Of a stretch of 64,000 bases of DNA, positions 17,340-26,413 are shown in pieces. Position 1 is the first letter of the stretch; each line of letters begins with the position of its first letter. Source of the DNA: Labilithrix luteola (GTDB lineage Bacteria > Myxococcota_A > Polyangia > Polyangiales > Polyangiaceae). The translations under genes and the position numbers were made by a program. The stretch lies in NCBI RefSeq assembly GCF_001263205.1, contig NZ_CP012333.1, positions 9,033,501-9,097,500 of the forward strand. Direction: 5' to 3'. The notes under the pieces are model-generated. The model saw only the letters and a list, made by a program, of their open reading frames with translations. It was not told the origin of the DNA and did not search any database.

Positions 17340-18761
17340 TCAGTTGATTTCCCAGTTGCGTCGCTTGCGTGCGACGTCGTCGGGGTTCTCGGCGGGGGCG
17401 CCCGGAAGCTGGCGCGGTGCATCGGGCGCCTTCGGCTCGGAGGCTTCGGCTTCGGCTCCGGCTTCGGCTTCTTTCTCGGCGCTCTTCTTCGTGTCGGCGA
17501 ACGCCTGTTTCGCTTCCTCGATCGTCGCCCCACGCAAGAAGTAAGAGCGGGCAGCAGCGCCGATGGCGAGCGTTCCGGCGAAGGCGACGGCGCCCGAGAT
17601 CATGCCTCCAGCACCTGGGAAAACGAACTTGATGAGCGCCCGTGCACCCTCGCGGAACGCGAATGCGACACCGACGTTCACGCCCAACGCCCCCAGAAAC
17701 TCGGTGGCCGCCTTGCGATCGAGCGGCCGGCCCGACAGCCACGCAATCGCCGCGATGAGCGTGACCTGCAGCGTGGTGATCGGAATGAGATCGGCGACCG
17801 GAATGGGAAGCGCTGCGACGCCCGCGCAGAGGGTGGCGGTGGCCCGCGTCAGGTTGCTGGCGAGCTCCTCCTGCAGGCCCCGAACGCGTGCGATGCGTAC
17901 GAATGTGCCCCGGCCGGCGTCGGGAAGGTACTTGAAGAGCGTGGTCACGAGCTCTTCGATGCGCCATCGCTCGTCAGCGCGAATCTCTCCGCCGTCCTTG
18001 AAGGACATGTACGTCGAGATCCCGCGGGTCCAAACGAGGTGCGGCGCAAGCTTGGGGCGGTCCTTGATCTTGCCCTCGAGATGATGCTCGACCTGGGAGA
18101 CGCGCGCGAGCTTCTCCTCGATGTCTTCGGCGGGCTCGCGCTCCGGATGATGGAGGTGCGTGCCCTTCGGCTCGAGGACGTCGCAATGCGTGGCGATGGC
18201 GACGAGGGGCGGGCGGAAGCGGTGTTCGCGTTCGATCTCGGCGTAGACACGTTCGAGGGCTTCGAGGTCGGCGTCGATCGCGCTGTCGACTTCGGTGGCC
18301 TTCACCAGGAAGACGATGACGTCGGGCGTCTTCTTCTTCAGCTCGACGACGATCGACGCAACGGCATCGCGCGCGGCGTCCTTCTCCTCTGGCGACGAGC
18401 CTTCCTGCATCCCGCGCGTGTCGAGGATGTCGATGGCGCCGCGATCGGTCTTGTGCACGAACCACGTCGCACGGCCGGTCTGCGCCTTGACGTGCCCGAC
18501 CTCCGCCATCTTGGCGCCGAAGAGCGCGTTGACGAGCGACGACTTGCCGGCGCCGCGTCGACCCACGAGGGCGAAGGCCGGAGCGCGCTGTTCGAGGACG
18601 ATGGTGCGGAGGAGACCAATCTTCGAGCGGAGGTCGTTCACCGTGGACTCGTGCAGCGGAAGGAATCGTAAGAGCTCTTCGATGCGGCGAATGTTCTCCG
18701 CGATGATCTTGAGCGTCTTGGTCTCGTCGTCCTCGTCGTGCACGTCGGCCATTGCGTTCAT
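17340..18761 (-). CDS. dynamin/Era-like GTPase with C-terminal membrane segments
   Basis: 473 residues from the ATG at 18761 (MNAMADVHDEDDE); M4 at 18752 is equally possible. GTPase motifs: P-loop GRRGAGKS at 67-74, DTRG at 114-117, and THCD in place of the usual TKxD/NKxD base-recognition motif. The C-terminal half has hydrophobic stretches (ITTLQVTLIAAIAWLSG, GGMISGAVAFAGTLAIGAAA), so it probably sits on the inner membrane, like YcjF/DUF697-type GTPases. The tail is acidic and Ala/Glu-rich. The role is not known; membrane or stress functions are reported for relatives. Confidence 0.8.
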   Translation of the reverse strand: MNAMADVHDEDDETKTLKIIAENIRRIEELLRFLPLHESTVNDLRSKIGLLRTIVLEQRAPAFALVGRRGAGKSSLVNALFGAKMAEVGHVKAQTGRATWFVHKTDRGAIDILDTRGMQEGSSPEEKDAARDAVASIVVELKKKTPDVIVFLVKATEVDSAIDADLEALERVYAEIEREHRFRPPLVAIATHCDVLEPKGTHLHHPEREPAEDIEEKLARVSQVEHHLEGKIKDRPKLAPHLVWTRGISTYMSFKDGGEIRADERWRIEELVTTLFKYLPDAGRGTFVRIARVRGLQEELASNLTRATATLCAGVAALPIPVADLIPITTLQVTLIAAIAWLSGRPLDRKAATEFLGALGVNVGVAFAFREGARALIKFVFPGAGGMISGAVAFAGTLAIGAAARSYFLRGATIEEAKQAFADTKKSAEKEAEAGAEAEASEPKAPDAPRQLPGAPAENPDDVARKRRNWEIN

Positions 18762-18933
18762 CAACCGTAACGCTGATTTCGCCGCGTGCGAGCTCGGCCG
18801 GAGCAGGTGGCGCAGCCCGAGTGCAAGATGGGCCCCCACGGCAGCGCACAGGCGCGGTGAAAGTGGCGGAAATCCGCGTCCACCTTGCTGAAAGGCAGGG
18901 GAGACGGGACTCGACCCACCGTAGGCTGCAAGC

Positions 18934-19803
18934 ATGAGAGGAGCGTTTGCGGTCCTTGGCGTGGCGCTCCTCATGGGCTGTATCTCGGGCTGTACCTCGC
19001 GGACGGCCGAGCCCGCTCCTGACGCCACTCCCGATCATGGGGGCTCGGGCAGATCCGTGCCGGCGAAGACTTCGGAGACCGCGGAGACGACCGGTGCGAC
19101 GGTCACGTCGCCCGCTCCGTCGGCGGAGGACGAGCAACCCTATGAGCATCCGCCTGTGCCTCCCGCGCCGTCGTTTTACTGCCGCAAGGGGGCCTTCTGC
19201 GACGACTTCGAGGGCGCGTTTCCCATCGCGCTCTGGACTGAACGGTTCGCCGTTGGAAACGCTTCCACGTCGCTCGCCTCGATCTCGGCGACGAGCGGCG
19301 CGCATTCGCTCGAGGTGACGTCGAACGACGCCACGTCGGCCGGCTACCTGCGGTTCGCCGGAAAGACGGTTGGAACGGATTGGGCGGGCGTCGCGCAGTT
19401 TGCGTTTCGTGCGTCGTCGTTGCCCGTGACGTCGCTTGCCGGACCGGCCATCGCGGTCATCCGCGAAGGCGGCGATCCCGTGAGCATAGGCGTGGTCCTC
19501 GACGAGGACGGTCTCGTGCTCGTGCAGCGCGAGGGGCAGGCGGTGGTCGCTCGATCGGTGCTGGCTCCGGCGCGTGCAGACCACTGGTTTCGCGTGACGA
19601 TCGGCTTCGAAGCGAGCGCCCCTCGAGCGGGGGGAGTGCGCTTCGGCCGCGTCGAGACCACGGTCGACGACGGCGATCTCTTGTCCCACGACCTTCGCGT
19701 GCCGGCGGCCTCCGGCGGCCTCGAATTCTTCGCCGGAGTCACGCGCGGCGACACGTCGCCGAGCACCGCGCAGGTCGACGACGTCAGCTTCTTCGTGTTC
19801 TGA
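18934..19803 (+). CDS. lipoprotein with concanavalin-like beta domain
   Basis: 289 residues. The signal peptide is MRGAFAVLGVALLMGC or, one step later, CISGC, both acceptable lipoboxes. A Thr/Ser/Pro-rich linker follows to about residue 75. The rest opens with CRKGAFCDDFEGAFPIALW and reads as a jelly-roll (LamG/concanavalin-like) domain, which often binds sugars or proteins at the cell surface. It is probably an outer-membrane or surface lipoprotein of unknown ligand. It is divergent from the GTPase gene and convergent with the dehydrogenase gene, six bases away. Confidence 0.75.
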   Translation: MRGAFAVLGVALLMGCISGCTSRTAEPAPDATPDHGGSGRSVPAKTSETAETTGATVTSPAPSAEDEQPYEHPPVPPAPSFYCRKGAFCDDFEGAFPIALWTERFAVGNASTSLASISATSGAHSLEVTSNDATSAGYLRFAGKTVGTDWAGVAQFAFRASSLPVTSLAGPAIAVIREGGDPVSIGVVLDEDGLVLVQREGQAVVARSVLAPARADHWFRVTIGFEASAPRAGGVRFGRVETTVDDGDLLSHDLRVPAASGGLEFFAGVTRGDTSPSTAQVDDVSFFVF

Positions 19804-19809
19804 ACGAGC

Positions 19810-21012
19810 TCACAGCGCCACGAGCGACACGTCGAGGATGTCGTCGGTACACGTGCGGAGCGACGACAGGACCTCGCCGCTCGGCGCGCGGTCGACGTGG
19901 ATGCGCGCGATGGCGGCGCGCGCGCCCTCGAAGACGATGTTCTCGGTCTCCTGGACGTTGATGCCGCCTTTTTTCAGGCAATCGAACACCGCGGCGAGCA
20001 CACCGACGCGATCGTAGTGGCGAACCGCCAGGAGGTGCGTGGCCGGCGACTTCTTGGCGAGGTTGACGACGTTGGCGGGGCGCCCCGTCTCCTTGTAGAG
20101 GCGCACGACGCGTACGGTCTCGTCGGCGATGGCCTCCTGCGCTTGATCGGTCGACGCACCGATGTGGTGCGTTCCGATGACGTTCGGGAGCCGGAAGATG
20201 GGCGCATCGACGTTGCCCGTTCCGCCGGACGGCTCCTCGGCAAAGACGTCGAGACCGGCGCGGATCCCGCGCTCGTTCACCGCGCGCTCGAGCGCGTGTT
20301 GGTCGGTGATCTCGGCCCTGGCCGTGTTGATGAAGATCGTGCCGGGGCGCATCGACGCGAAGACGCCGTCGCTCACGAGGCCGCGCGTCTCGGGCTTGAG
20401 CGCGAGGTGCACGCTGACGACGTCGCTTGCGGCCGCGACTTCGGTGGGCGAGCCCACGGCGACGACGCCGAGCTCGCGGGCCGCGGCGGCCGTGAGACTC
20501 CGGCTCCAGGCGACGACGGGCATCCCGAACGCACGGGCCCGCGCGATGACTTCGCGGCCGATCGTGCCGGTGCCGAGCACGCCTAGCGTGCGCCCATAAA
20601 GGCCGCGCGCCTTGCCGTACTCTTTCTTGTTCCACTTGCCGTTGCGGAGGTCGGTCGTGTTGTCGGCGACGCGCCGGTCGAGCGCGAGCATCAACGCGAA
20701 CGCGAGCTCGGCGACGGCGACGGCGTTCTTGCCGGGGCAGTTTGCCACCCAGATTCCGCGCTCGCTCGCGGCCTCGACGTCGATCGTGTTGTAGCCGGCG
20801 CCCGCACGCACGACGAGGCCGAGACGCCCGGTTTCCAGGGCTGCTCGTTTCACCTCCGTCGAGCGCACCACGAGCACCTCGGCTTCGGATTGGCGAACGG
20901 CGTCCGCGAGCGTCTCGCTCGAGAGGTCGGGTTCGTAAGCTACCTCGCAACCGATCTCGGCGAGCCCGCGCCGGCCCGAGTCTTCGAACTTGTCCGCGAC
21001 GAGTACCTTCAT
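19810..21012 (-). CDS. serA: D-3-phosphoglycerate dehydrogenase-like protein with ACT domain
   Basis: 400 residues from the ATG at 21012 (MKVLVADKFE); the frame stays open further upstream but without gene-like sequence. The NAD-binding loop is GTGTIG at 147-152, the catalytic His is in THHIGAST, and the C-terminal 80 residues are an ACT regulatory domain (HYDRVGVLAAVFDCLKKGGINVQETEN). This is the SerA layout, oxidising 3-phosphoglycerate for serine synthesis with feedback control through ACT. A related 2-hydroxyacid dehydrogenase activity cannot be excluded. It stands alone. Confidence 0.82.
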   Translation of the reverse strand: MKVLVADKFEDSGRRGLAEIGCEVAYEPDLSSETLADAVRQSEAEVLVVRSTEVKRAALETGRLGLVVRAGAGYNTIDVEAASERGIWVANCPGKNAVAVAELAFALMLALDRRVADNTTDLRNGKWNKKEYGKARGLYGRTLGVLGTGTIGREVIARARAFGMPVVAWSRSLTAAAARELGVVAVGSPTEVAAASDVVSVHLALKPETRGLVSDGVFASMRPGTIFINTARAEITDQHALERAVNERGIRAGLDVFAEEPSGGTGNVDAPIFRLPNVIGTHHIGASTDQAQEAIADETVRVVRLYKETGRPANVVNLAKKSPATHLLAVRHYDRVGVLAAVFDCLKKGGINVQETENIVFEGARAAIARIHVDRAPSGEVLSSLRTCTDDILDVSLVAL

Positions 21013-21165
21013 GGCGACGCCCCTCTCGCTGTCGCGCGCAGCATACGCTCGGCGCGCGCGCGTGTCTGGTCGAGAAGACGTCCCAACGATGTCGAGCCGA
21101 ACTGACGCAGCGCGTGACGCGCGGCCCCTTGTCACGGAGCTCCGCACATCTACACTCGTCCGACC

Positions 21166-22566
21166 ATGCCGAGCACGCGCACGTTGATTCAAGGGGGAAC
21201 CGTCGTCACCGCCGTCGATACCTACGCGGCGGACGTCGCGATTATCGACGACAAGATCGCTGCCATCTTCGGACCGGGCGCCGCGCCACCGGGCCCGTGG
21301 GACGTGACGATCGACGCGACAGGCAAATACATTTTGCCGGGCGGTATCGACGCGCACACGCACATGGACATGCCGTTCGGCGGCACCACGGCGAGCGACG
21401 ACTTCGAGACCGGCACGCGCGCAGCTGCGTACGGTGGCACGACGACGATCGTCGACTTCGCGATTCAGACGAAAGGCGATCCGCTGCGCAAAGGCCTCGA
21501 TCTCTGGCACAACAAGGCCGAGGGCAAAGGCGCGATCGACTACGCCTTCCACATGATCATGACGGACGTGAACGACCAGACGATCCCCGAGATGGGTCAG
21601 GTCGTCAGCGAAGGCGTCACGTCCTTCAAGATGTTCATGGCGTACCCGGGCGTTCTGTTCGTCGACGACGGACAGATCTTCCGCGGGATGCAGCGCGCCG
21701 CAGAGCTTGGCGCGCTCATCTGCATGCACGCCGAGAACGGCATCCCGATCGACATTCTCGTGCAGCAGGCCCTGGCCAAAGGGCACACGGCGCCCATCTA
21801 TCACGGCCTCACACGCCCGCAGATCGCCGAAGCCGAAGGCACGCACCGCGCGATCTGCCTTGCCGAGATGGCCGGCGCGCCGGTGTACATGGTGCACCTC
21901 TCGGCCGAGCGCGCGCTCAAGCAGGTCGTCGAAGCACGCGATCGCGGCCTACCGACGTTCGCGGAGACGTGCCCGCAGTATCTCTTCCTCTCGCAAGACG
22001 ACATGGCCCGGCCCGACTTCGAAGGCGCGAAGTACGTCTGCACGCCTCCGCTCCGGCCCGCGCACATGCAGGAGGATCTGTGGCGTGGCCTCCGCACGCA
22101 CGATCTGCAGGTCGTCTCCACCGACCATTGCCCGTTCTGTCAAAAGGGCCAGAAGGAGCTCGGCAAGGACAACTTCGCCAAGATCCCGAACGGCATGCCC
22201 GGTGTCGAAACGCGCCTCTATCTGCTGTGGGACGGCGGTGTTCGCAAGGGCCGGATCAGCATGAACCGGTTCGTCGAGATCACGGCGACCGCGCCTGCCA
22301 AGATCTTCGGGCTCTATCCGAAGAAGGGAACCATCGCTGTCGGTGCCGACGCCGACCTTCTCGTTTGGGACGGTGAGAAGCGTCACCTTCTCAGCGAGAA
22401 CACGCTGCACATGCGCGTCGACTACTCGCCGTACGAGGGCAGGGAAGTCGTCGGTGCGCCTACGCACGTGCTTTCACGAGGGAAAGTCGTCGTCGAGAAC
22501 GGCCAGTACGTCGGTAAGAAGGGCGACGGTCGATTCGTGAAGCGCGGCACCTTCAACTTGATGTGA
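21166..22566 (+). CDS. hydA: dihydropyrimidinase / D-hydantoinase
   Basis: 466 residues, the usual length. Binuclear metal ligands are in place: H64 and H66 (DAHTH), carboxylated Lys155 (SFKMFMAY), H188 (CMHAEN), H244 (VHLSAE) and D320 (STDHC). Tyr160 matches the substrate-stabilising Tyr of the family. The enzyme opens dihydropyrimidine or hydantoin rings. No beta-ureidopropionase or carbamoylase gene is next to it, so the rest of the pathway must lie elsewhere. The NCS1 transporter at 8.7-10.3 kb could supply substrate (inference). Confidence 0.9.
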   Translation: MPSTRTLIQGGTVVTAVDTYAADVAIIDDKIAAIFGPGAAPPGPWDVTIDATGKYILPGGIDAHTHMDMPFGGTTASDDFETGTRAAAYGGTTTIVDFAIQTKGDPLRKGLDLWHNKAEGKGAIDYAFHMIMTDVNDQTIPEMGQVVSEGVTSFKMFMAYPGVLFVDDGQIFRGMQRAAELGALICMHAENGIPIDILVQQALAKGHTAPIYHGLTRPQIAEAEGTHRAICLAEMAGAPVYMVHLSAERALKQVVEARDRGLPTFAETCPQYLFLSQDDMARPDFEGAKYVCTPPLRPAHMQEDLWRGLRTHDLQVVSTDHCPFCQKGQKELGKDNFAKIPNGMPGVETRLYLLWDGGVRKGRISMNRFVEITATAPAKIFGLYPKKGTIAVGADADLLVWDGEKRHLLSENTLHMRVDYSPYEGREVVGAPTHVLSRGKVVVENGQYVGKKGDGRFVKRGTFNLM

Positions 22567-22640
22567 GACGCCCGACGCGCGGCGCTTCCGTCACCTGCGA
22601 AACGCGGCGTGGCGGAGGCCGCGCATGGCGCGCGCGATCG

Positions 22641-22791
22641 GGCCATCGCATCTTCGTCGACGGCAAGCTCGCAGGCGCCTTGGGCAAGCCGGTGCTCGTG
22701 GCATGGTTCCCATCAGGTCCGCCTCGGGAGTGCGGGGCGCCTTCAGACGCTCGACGTCCCGTGCGGCGGCGACGTTTTCCTCGGCCGCTGA
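22641..22791 (+). pseudogene. decayed PEGA-domain fragment
   Basis: In one frame bases 22641-22700 read GHRIFVDGKLAGALGKPVLV, the start of a PEGA-like domain. In another frame bases from about 22706 read GSHQVRLGSAGRLQTLDV, then PCGGDVFLGR and a stop at 22791. Joined, they align with the C-terminal domain of the protein at 16638-17309 (VYFDGK ... GEHTISIGV ... VPCGGEFVVAR). About two bases are missing at the joint and no credible N-terminal part is present, so this looks like a gene remnant. From 22792 to 22999 I see no gene. Confidence 0.5.
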
Positions 22792-22999
22792 CGCGAGGCC
22801 AACTCGACCGTTCCCGAGCTCCAGCGGCAAATCGGGCGCGATATTGTGATGTAGGCGAACGTAGGGGTCGTGCTTCGTGCGTCCGAATGACGTGCCCGCG
22901 AACAAAATCGGGGTGGCGGACGTCTTTCCGAGCGTTACTGCGTAACAATGAACGGGAGGCTTTGGGGCCTCGCCGGATGACCTCACGGAGAACCGACCG

Positions 23000-23431
23000 A
23001 TGACCGAGCGCTATGTCAGGCCGACTGTTGGAGGCTGGCTTCGTCCGACCCTGATTGCCCCGTGGCTTTCGGTCTATGGAGCGGTGACCGCCGCCGCTGC
23101 ACTCGGAATCGATCGTGGGCTCTTCGGCAAGGTGGTCGGCTGGACGCTCGGCATGATGCTGGGCAGCGTCTGGTCGTTCGCCTTCTGCCTCGTGCTCATC
23201 GTCGTCGACTTGGCGCTTCTGACCGTGAAGGTTCGAACACTCCCAGCCGGTAGACGCGGATGGCTCTCGGCGCTCGCGTCGCCACTCATGGTGTTCGGCA
23301 TCTACACCATCGCGCCGCCGTACACGTTCTACCCGCACGGGCCGTGGGCGGTCGTCGGCGCCGTGATCGCGCCGATGGTGCTCGTCGCCCTCGTGGTTCG
23401 CGTCTTCGCGGGGCAGAAGCCTCCGCGCTGA
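23000..23431 (+). CDS. small four-helix membrane protein, unknown
   Basis: 143 residues with four likely membrane segments at about 18-37, 47-76, 88-105 and 116-136. There is no signal peptide and no recognisable family. The loop PPYTFYPHGPW between helices three and four is unusual. It stands alone, with a hairpin terminator 35 bases after its stop. Confidence 0.6.
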   Translation: MTERYVRPTVGGWLRPTLIAPWLSVYGAVTAAAALGIDRGLFGKVVGWTLGMMLGSVWSFAFCLVLIVVDLALLTVKVRTLPAGRRGWLSALASPLMVFGIYTIAPPYTFYPHGPWAVVGAVIAPMVLVALVVRVFAGQKPPR

Positions 23432-23465
23432 TCGCCCACGCACTTCGCGAACGCAGGCGAAGGAG

Positions 23466-23508
23466 AAAGAGAGCGAGCCGGCCGAGGAGGCGGTTCGCTC
23501 TCTTCGCT
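23466..23508 (+). terminator. Rho-independent terminator
   Basis: AAGAGAGCGAGCCG and CGGTTCGCTCTCTT form a 14-base stem with one G-T pair and a ten-base loop, followed by CGCTTTT. It ends the transcript of the small membrane protein. Confidence 0.6.
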
Positions 23509-23707
23509 TTTGTGGGTGGGGGAACGGCTCGATCCGTTGGGTTAAGACACACCCCTCGGCGGATCGCCGAAGCATCAGGCACCCCGAGCGCAGCGCGACG
23601 TGCCGTTGCGCACTTAGGAGCGTCCGTTTCCGAGCTGTCACACTGCGGACAAGGTATGACATGTGCGTAAGGGCAGGGCTCACGCCACCTAACCCAAGGA
23701 TCTGCCC

Positions 23708-24529
23708 ATGTTTGCTCGACTGACCGCGTTTTCGATTCTCGCGACGGCCCTTGTCCTCGGAGGCTGCGCAGCCGACACGAGCTCCGACAACTCGGAGTCC
23801 GAAGAGGCCGATCTCACGGCCGGCGCGCCGGTCGGCAACTACGAGTTCACGTCCTCGAACGACACGTTCAAGGCGGGCGACGTCTACGGCCTCCAGCTGA
23901 TGAAGTACGCGACGAACAACGCGAAGACGTACTTCGTGGTCCACGTCGTCTCCTCGCAGTGCGGCTTCAATCGGGAAGGCGCGACGTGTCCGGGGGCCTG
24001 GGTGGCGGGCGACGACCGTTCGCTCGACGAGTACACCGGTGATGCGCAGGTCGACGAAGCGAAGAAGACGATCTCGCTCACGTACTCCGTGCCGAAGGAC
24101 GATGGCGACGAGACCGAGGTGACGCGCACCTTCAAGTACTCGAAGCTCAAGACGTCGCTGAAGCTCACCGAGAACGGCAAGACCATCAAGCTGCCGAAGA
24201 GCGCCGACTATCAGGCCCCGCAGGACAGCGTGATGGCGCCCCTCAAGAAGTTCATGGAAGAGGACGGCGACATCTCTCGTCTTGCGAACCACGCTCCCGC
24301 GCTCGCCCAGATCCCGATCGAGGTGCGTCGTGACGCGCACTACTACAATCAGTCCTTCGGCTCGGACTATCCCGCCGACATCATGCTCATCGAGCTCGAG
24401 GGCCACGAGTACTACGCGGTCGTGAAAAACAACGACGGCGGCGGCTCGACGGCGTTCTACTCGAAGGAAGGCGTCTTCCTGAACGAGATCGGCGGCGGCG
24501 AGAGCAGCGATTGGACCTGGAGCCACTGA
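23708..24529 (+). CDS. lipoprotein of unknown function
   Basis: 273 residues. Signal peptide with lipobox LVLGGC at residues 16-21, then an acidic Ser/Asp/Glu linker (DTSSDNSESEEADLT). The body has alternating beta-type stretches (GNYEFTSSNDTFKAGDVYGLQL; TYFVVHVVSS) and two Cys residues (SSQCGF, ATCPG) that could form a disulfide. A charged middle part and a C-terminus with HEYYAVVKNN follow. I recognise no family. A strong hairpin follows the gene. Confidence 0.65.
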   Translation: MFARLTAFSILATALVLGGCAADTSSDNSESEEADLTAGAPVGNYEFTSSNDTFKAGDVYGLQLMKYATNNAKTYFVVHVVSSQCGFNREGATCPGAWVAGDDRSLDEYTGDAQVDEAKKTISLTYSVPKDDGDETEVTRTFKYSKLKTSLKLTENGKTIKLPKSADYQAPQDSVMAPLKKFMEEDGDISRLANHAPALAQIPIEVRRDAHYYNQSFGSDYPADIMLIELEGHEYYAVVKNNDGGGSTAFYSKEGVFLNEIGGGESSDWTWSH

Positions 24530-24567
24530 GCGCGCGCGGATAACTTCTTCGCGGGTACCAACGAAAA

Positions 24568-24601
24568 ACGCGCAGCGCTCTCGCTTGGAGAGGCTGCGCG
24601 T
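24568..24601. terminator. bidirectional hairpin terminator
   Basis: ACGCGCAGC-GCTCTC pairs with GAGAG-GCTGCGCGT around a short loop, with an A-run on its left (T-run for the minus strand) and TCTTCACGTT on its right. It lies between the convergent lipoprotein gene and argG and can serve both. Confidence 0.6.
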
Positions 24602-24638
24602 CTTCACGTTCACGTTCGCGGGCTGATGCCCGCGAGTG

Positions 24639-25979
24639 TCATTCGAGGTCGATGTCGAGCTCGAGGCTCTCGCCGGCGGCCTCGCTCTTGGCGCGGTGCG
24701 CGAGGATCGACCGGCTGTCGAGGATCGAGAGCGTCTGCATCTCGAGGGCGCCGATGCGGTCTTCGGGGAGGAAGAGCGATTCGGTGCGCTCCATCGAGAG
24801 CTTGTCCGGCGCGTAGGTCGCGGCCTCGGCCTCGGTCTTCTGGATCGAGTAGTCCTCGCCGCGGCGAAGCTCGATCTCGACGGCGCCGGTTACGTGCGCC
24901 GCGATGCCGTGGACGAGCGCGTCCTTGAGGAGGCGCGCCTCGGGGTCGTACCAGCGGCCTTCGTAGAGGAGGCGGCCGAGACGACGACCGAGCGTGAAGT
25001 ACTGGTCGAGCGTGTTCTCGTTGTGGATCGCGCTGAGCAAGCGCTCGTAGGCGATGTGGAGGAGGGCCATGCCTGGCGCCTCGTAGATGCCGCGGCTCTT
25101 GGCCTCGATGACGCGGTTTTCGATCTGGTCGCTCGTGCCGAGGCCGTGGCGGCCGCCGACGGCGTTGGCTTCGAGAACGGCCTCGGTGAGCGAAGCGAAG
25201 CGCTGGTCGACCTTGCGCGAGCTCGAGCCGATGGCGACGGGCACGCCGCGCTCGAAGACGATGCGGACGCGCTCGGACGCGATGGCGACGTCGCTCTTCC
25301 AGTGGGCCACGCCCATGATCGGCTCGACGATCTCGATGCCGCGATCGAGCTCTTCGAGATCCTTCGCCTCGTGCGTGGCGCCGAGCATGTTGCTGTCGGT
25401 GCTGTACGCCTTCTCCGCCTTCATCGAGTAGGGGAGGTTCACGCTCTCGAGAAAGCGGCTCATCTCCGTGCGGCCGCCGAGCTCGGCGACGAACTGCGCG
25501 TCGAGCCAGGGCTTGTAGATGCGCAGCTCCGGCTGGACCAGCAGGCCGTAGCGGTAGAAGCGCTGGATGTCGTTGCCCTTGTGCGTGCTGCCGTCACCGA
25601 AGATCGCGACGCCGTCTTCGCGCATCGCGCGGACGATCGCCGTGCCGGTGACTGCGCGGCCGAGCGGGGTCGTGTTGTAGTACTTGCGACCGGCCGTCGA
25701 GAGGTGGAACGCGCCACACTGCAGCGCGATGATGCCTTCGCGCGCCATGGGCTCGCGGCAGTCGAGGAGGCGCGCGTTCACCGCGCCATGGCGAAGAGCC
25801 TCCTTCGGAACGTCGCGGACGTCCTTCTCGTCCGGTTGGGCGAGGTCGGCCGTGTACGCATGGACCTTCAGGCCCTTGGCATTGAGCCACGCAACGGCGG
25901 TGCGGGTATCGAGACCGCCCGAGAATGCGATGGCAATCGACTCACCCTTGTCAGGAAGCTTTCGAAAAATACGCGCCAT
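24639..25979 (-). CDS. argG: argininosuccinate synthase
   Basis: 446 residues from M at 25979 (MARIFRKLPDKGE), matching the length of the E. coli-type enzyme. The ATP-pyrophosphatase loop is AFSGGLDTRT at about 23-32, followed by YTADLAQPDE and GDGSTHKGNDIQRF, all typical. It joins citrulline and aspartate with ATP to give argininosuccinate in arginine synthesis. The other arg genes are not next to it. Confidence in function is high; the six upstream codons in frame (MLICAA) are probably not translated. Confidence 0.95.
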   Translation of the reverse strand: MARIFRKLPDKGESIAIAFSGGLDTRTAVAWLNAKGLKVHAYTADLAQPDEKDVRDVPKEALRHGAVNARLLDCREPMAREGIIALQCGAFHLSTAGRKYYNTTPLGRAVTGTAIVRAMREDGVAIFGDGSTHKGNDIQRFYRYGLLVQPELRIYKPWLDAQFVAELGGRTEMSRFLESVNLPYSMKAEKAYSTDSNMLGATHEAKDLEELDRGIEIVEPIMGVAHWKSDVAIASERVRIVFERGVPVAIGSSSRKVDQRFASLTEAVLEANAVGGRHGLGTSDQIENRVIEAKSRGIYEAPGMALLHIAYERLLSAIHNENTLDQYFTLGRRLGRLLYEGRWYDPEARLLKDALVHGIAAHVTGAVEIELRRGEDYSIQKTEAEAATYAPDKLSMERTESLFLPEDRIGALEMQTLSILDSRSILAHRAKSEAAGESLELDIDLE

Positions 25980-26413
25980 GGCGGCGCAAATAAGCACGTT
26001 GCGCCGTTGGGGTCGAGGTGAGGTGGGGACGCCTCGTTGACGAATTCAAGGAGGCGCCGGAGAACAATTTGCTGAGCTTGAAGGACGAGCGCGCGCATTG
26101 GGTCGCCTCGACCGCGATTCTCGTGAAAACCCGGCCGAAATCGGCGAGCGGAGACGGATTGTTTCCAAGCCGTTTCTGGACTTCGAGCGCTCGAGGGGGA
26201 TTCAATGTCTGGGGCAAGGTTGGCCTGCGCATCACGTCGGGACGATTTCTCGCGGTCGCGTTCCTCGCGCTGCCGTCGATCGAGCCCGATGTTGACGAGC
26301 CCGACGTCACGAGCCCGACGTCACGAAGGCTTCTCGTTCGGCGCTTGCCGCGCCGAGCGGGACCGTGGGAATCGACACGTCGAAGTGGCGTCTCTGCTAA
26401 TGGGCAGCGGAAG
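25980..26413. other. gene-free divergent intergenic region
   Basis: 434 bases between the divergent argG and ABC-F genes. An open frame runs through it into the ABC-F gene, but it lacks codon bias or a recognisable domain. It must hold the promoters of both genes. I see no clear -35/-10 pair or palindrome. Confidence 0.5.

Noticed and set aside
17974..19689. Open frame of 571 codons on the minus strand
   Set aside because: Arg-rich, overlaps the GTPase and the lipoprotein genes, no ribosome binding site or domain.
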